6,833 bases of DNA from Actinomycetota bacterium (lineage in GTDB: Bacteria; Actinomycetota; Actinomycetes; S36-B12): positions 1,019 to 7,851 of the forward strand of contig JAPLBU010000415.1 of the NCBI GenBank assembly GCA_026392575.1, read 5' to 3'. Shown piece after piece: positions 6,256 through 6,833 of the stretch (the first letter of the stretch is position 1; every line of letters starts with the position of its first letter). Below the pieces are notes generated by a model. That model saw nothing but the letters and a program-made list of their open reading frames with translations, did not search any database and was not told the DNA's origin. The position numbers were made by a program, and so were the translations under genes.

Positions 6256-6269
6256 TCAGCGTGAGGTTG
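6251..6269. promoter_or_regulatory. Perfect 8-3-8 palindrome CAACCTCA-GCG-TGAGGTTG, candidate MerR-type operator
   Basis: Eight-base arms are exactly complementary around a 3-nt centre, the size and symmetry expected of a dimeric winged-helix operator. It lies between a MerR-flanked operon and a second MerR gene, 33 nt upstream of the predicted -35. That position suits an upstream activator or autoregulatory site more than the usual MerR location inside a long promoter spacer. The palindrome is certain as sequence; the bound protein (FtsR-type or the downstream MerR) is inference. Confidence 0.5.
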
Positions 6270-6302
6270 AGAGTTTGCCCAACGACACGCCGCATCGCAG
6301 GT

Positions 6303-6331
6303 TTGACCCGCCGGACCGCCCTGCCTAGCGT
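6303..6331 (+). promoter_or_regulatory. Predicted housekeeping-sigma promoter of the second MerR gene
   Basis: TTGACC (6303-6308) and TAGCGT (6326-6331) are separated by exactly 17 nt, a good match to the actinobacterial principal-sigma consensus (TTGAC-like -35, TANNNT -10). Transcription should start near 6337-6339, leaving a leader of about 97 nt before the GTG start. It would give the second MerR gene expression independent of the upstream operon. Confidence 0.6.
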
Positions 6332-6423
6332 CAGCGGTGCACGGTTCATGCAAGCGGGTTTCGCGGTCAGGGCTACTCTGGCGGCGAACGACGAGTCGGA
6401 TGCCATTGCGGCAGCCCGACGGC

Positions 6424-6429
6424 AGGAGG
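6424..6429 (+). promoter_or_regulatory. Perfect AGGAGG ribosome-binding site deciding the GTG start of the second MerR gene
   Basis: The site stands 5 nt before GTG 6435. An ATG directly after it (6430) reads only Met-Lys-stop and is too close to be used. An in-frame ATG at 6348 has no comparable ribosome-binding site. The AGGAGG therefore favours 6435 as the start. Confidence 0.8.
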
Positions 6430-6434
6430 ATGAA

Positions 6435-6833
<399 letters not shown>

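Larger units (their letters stand above)
6213..6434. other. 222-nt intergenic region with palindrome, competing hairpin and promoter
   Basis: Largest non-coding stretch in the window. In order it holds a bulged hairpin (6231-6255), a perfect palindrome (6251-6269), a -35/-10 pair (6303-6331), a predicted leader of about 97 nt, and an AGGAGG (6424-6429) for the following MerR gene. No U-tract follows either hairpin, so an intrinsic terminator for the upstream operon is not evident. A 29-codon GTG frame (6239-6328) crosses the region but lacks support as a gene. Confidence 0.7.

Noticed and set aside
6239..6328. 29-codon GTG frame with an AGGG upstream, in the intergenic region
   Set aside because: It runs through the palindrome, starts upstream of the predicted promoter and stops within its -10. 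The peptide is polar and featureless, so it is most likely chance.
6374..6379. TACTCT as a second -10 element in the leader of the second MerR gene
   Set aside because: No -35-like hexamer at 16-19 nt upstream; the TTGACC/TAGCGT pair is much better.

Overview
This window is a high-G+C (roughly 60-65% by eye) chromosomal segment from an actinobacterium (Actinomycetota). All eight recognised genes are on the + strand and tightly packed. From the first DUF881 gene onward the order (DUF881, small basic protein, DUF881, gcvH, FHA protein, FtsR-type MerR, DUF151 nuclease, second MerR) matches the Mycobacterium tuberculosis Rv1823-Rv1830 block as I remember it. That synteny plus protein similarity is the basis for the taxonomic call. 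The genus cannot be decided from the sequence. The sugar-nucleotide fusion in front of the block, in place of the lipid synthase found there in M. tuberculosis, suggests a lineage other than mycobacteria.

Layout. 1-2179: 3' part of a nucleotidyltransferase / left-handed beta-helix / phosphohexomutase-like fusion, cut by the window's left edge. 2179-4062: a DUF881 - Sbp - DUF881 membrane module whose genes overlap or nearly touch. 4071-4454: gcvH, the lipoyl carrier of glycine cleavage, behind a perfect AGGAGG. 4465-4974: an FHA protein with an N-terminal zinc ribbon, in the GarA/OdhI position. 4971-5696: an FtsR-type MerR regulator overlapping it by ATGA. 5733-6212: a DUF151 bifunctional-nuclease-family protein. 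6213-6434: the only sizeable intergenic region (222 nt), with a perfect 8-3-8 palindrome, a competing hairpin and a good -35/-10 pair. 6435-6833: the first 133 codons of a second MerR regulator (Rv1830/ResR/McdR type), cut by the right edge.

How it may work together (inference). The first four genes look like envelope biology: an activated-sugar enzyme followed by three membrane proteins of unknown biochemical role. The middle pair (GcvH, FHA) belongs to one-carbon metabolism and phospho-dependent metabolic signalling. The last three are regulatory, with two MerR proteins of families tied to cell division and growth in corynebacteria and mycobacteria. Close spacing from 2179 to 5696 suggests one long transcript. 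The second MerR gene appears to have its own promoter.

This is a conserved core locus, not a mobile or defence island. I see no transposase, integrase, tRNA, rRNA or CRISPR. The points most worth a second look are the mutase domain that has lost all four catalytic loops, the operator-like palindrome in the intergenic region, and the still unexplained DUF881-Sbp-DUF881 module.
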